A stretch of DNA of 64,000 bases from Saprospiraceae bacterium (GTDB lineage: Bacteria; Bacteroidota; Bacteroidia; Chitinophagales; Saprospiraceae), in NCBI GenBank assembly GCA_016712145.1, contig JADJRO010000001.1, forward strand, positions 2,914,501-2,978,500, written 5' to 3'. Positions 62,876 to 64,000 of this stretch are shown in pieces. The notes beneath the pieces were generated by a model. The model was not told the DNA's origin and did no database searches. It worked only from the letters and a program-made list of their open reading frames with translations. How positions within the stretch are numbered: the stretch's first letter is position 1; each line of letters begins with the position of its first letter. A program made the translations under genes and the position numbers.

Positions 62876-64000
62876 TTAGCCATTCATTTCCACCATCACT
62901 TGATTTTTCAATAAATCCTCCATGCTTTCGCGTTGACGGATTAAATAATGTTTTCCTTCATGGATGAGTACCTCCGCAGGCCGAAATCGCGAATTGTAAT
63001 TAGAGGACATAGTAAAACAATAGGCTCCGGCATTTTTAAAGCATAAAATATCCCCGGGATGAATTTCAGCTACAACCCGGTTATTGGCAAATGTATCTGT
63101 TTCACAGATATAACCTACAATATTATACACACGCGGTTTTCCGGTTGGATTGGAAATATTAAGAATGTGATGGTACGCATCATAAAACATGGGTCTGATT
63201 AAATGATTTAATCCGGAATCAACTCCGGCAAAAACGGTAGAAGGAGTTTGCTTAATCACATTGGTTTTTACAAAAAAGAAACCGCATTCAGACACCAGAT
63301 ATTTACCGGGTTCAAAATACAATTTTAATTTTCGACCATAGTCTTTGCAAAATTGATTAAAAGATTTTGAAAGTACCTGACCCAGTTCTTCAACATCGGT
63401 ACAAACGTCATCCGGTTTGTATGGAACTTTAATTCCACTACCAAAGTCAATAAATTCCAGATCTGGAAATTTTTTAGCAGTATCATACATGATTTCTGAT
63501 GCAAAAGCAAATACACCGGCATCCAGAATATCTGAACCTGTATGCATGTGCAATCCATTGACCTTTAATTTAAGCGTATCAACCAATCGCAACACCAAGG
63601 GCATTTGATAAATTGAAATTCCAAATTTGCTGTCAATATGCCCGACTGAAATTTTTTCATGTCCACCAGCCATCACATGCGGATTGATGCGGATCCCAAT
63701 TTTTACATTTGGATGATGGTGGCCGATATATTCTAGGGTTTCAATGTGATCGATGTTGATTTGAACTCCCAATTGAATGGCCATTTCAACTTCATCAGGG
63801 GCCACACAATTTGGGGTGTAAATAATTTCCGAAGGTTTAAAACCTGCCTTTAATCCAGTCCAGATTTCTTGTACAGAAACACAATCCAATCCAACACCCC
63901 ATTGTTCAATCAACTTCAGAATGTTTATGTTGTTAAGCGCTTTACAGGCAAAGTGAATTCCTAACTCCGGCACATCAAATGCTGCTTTTAGACGGTCAAT
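62876..64000 (-). CDS. lysA: Diaminopimelate decarboxylase, C-terminal ~375 residues (start lies beyond the window)
   Basis: Last step of lysine synthesis: PLP-dependent removal of the carboxyl group from meso-diaminopimelate. The frame is open to the window edge (IDRLKAAFDVPELG...), so the true start is outside. Present are the PLP Lys in HFACKALNN, the alanine-racemase-like barrel with IGIRINPHV, HIDSKFGIS and GLHMHTGSDI, the glycine-rich DFGSGIKVPY, and the C-terminal substrate site YICETDTFANNRVV with the catalytic Cys, plus NAGAYCFTMSSNYNSRFRPAEVL. All are diagnostic of LysA. Transcribed toward phoU. Confidence 0.94.
   Translation of the reverse strand: MDRLKAAFDVPELGIHFACKALNNINILKLIEQWGVGLDCVSVQEIWTGLKAGFKPSEIIYTPNCVAPDEVEMAIQLGVQINIDHIETLEYIGHHHPNVKIGIRINPHVMAGGHEKISVGHIDSKFGISIYQMPLVLRLVDTLKLKVNGLHMHTGSDILDAGVFAFASEIMYDTAKKFPDLEFIDFGSGIKVPYKPDDVCTDVEELGQVLSKSFNQFCKDYGRKLKLYFEPGKYLVSECGFFFVKTNVIKQTPSTVFAGVDSGLNHLIRPMFYDAYHHILNISNPTGKPRVYNIVGYICETDTFANNRVVAEIHPGDILCFKNAGAYCFTMSSNYNSRFRPAEVLIHEGKHYLIRQRESMEDLLKNQVMVEMNG

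Overview
The window looks like a chromosomal segment of a Bacteroidota bacterium, most likely of the Saprospiria/Saprospiraceae type (the phylum is well supported; the family is an inference). Reasons: AT-rich DNA with few Shine-Dalgarno motifs; Bacteroidota-type -7 boxes (TAnnTTTG, clearest before the HU gene); a type IX secretion C-terminal sorting domain on an M14 peptidase; DUF3109, DUF4286 and VanZ proteins; a fused CcoNO oxidase; and a fused IcmF mutase. No rRNA, tRNA, CRISPR array or intact transposase was seen.

Layout. 1-2.1 kb: 3' end of dnaE and a secreted protein. 2.4-9.9 kb: a complete type I restriction-modification locus (hsdM, hsdS, a RhuM-Fic fusion, hsdR), visibly different in base and codon usage over hsdM. 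10-11.2 kb: rnhB with a TrpF-like partner. 11.3-18.6 kb: T9SS-secreted carboxypeptidase, an ALDH7-type dehydrogenase, a 127-bp hairpin element, DinB, a thioredoxin-fold protein and a class III aminotransferase. 18.7-29 kb: DUF3109, citrate synthase, gcvH, VanZ, a membrane protein of GT-C type, two small proteins, gamma-glutamyltransferase and a TonB-dependent-receptor-like barrel. 29-34.5 kb: icmF, a permuted-NlpC/P60-like protein, a repeat-rich gap, uppP. 34.7-44.1 kb: a minus-strand respiratory cluster: ric (iron-sulfur repair), a SafE-like membrane protein, ccoH/fixH, ccoG, ccoP, ccoQ, ccoNO, ccoS and the CcoI copper ATPase, headed by a perfect palindrome. 44.2-47.9 kb: PrsW, a lipoprotein, an ICMT-like methyltransferase, DUF4286 and a secreted unknown. 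48-56 kb: tandem repeats, secreted unknowns, cupin/AraC pair, HU, and several terminators. 55.6-62.8 kb: amine oxidase, then porin-pstS-pstC-pstA-pstB-phoU, a complete phosphate uptake operon. 62.9 kb-end: lysA, running off the window.

How the genes work together. The cco cluster encodes a cbb3 oxidase with its copper loading (CcoI, SafE-like protein), assembly (CcoG, CcoH, CcoS) and a neighbouring NO/oxidative damage repair protein, pointing to micro-oxic life. The Pst operon has its own outer-membrane porin. The restriction locus carries a Fic-type enzyme between its specificity and endonuclease subunits.

Three genes carry single lesions: ccoP has an in-frame TAA, ric a +1 shift at CGT-TGA, and an araC gene a one-base loss in a homopolymer. 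These may be consensus errors of the assembly or real; each is described separately. The most unusual protein-level observation is PstC, whose first periplasmic loop carries a stretch resembling part of the phosphate-binding protein PstS encoded just upstream. Several repeat families sit exactly at the 3' ends of genes.
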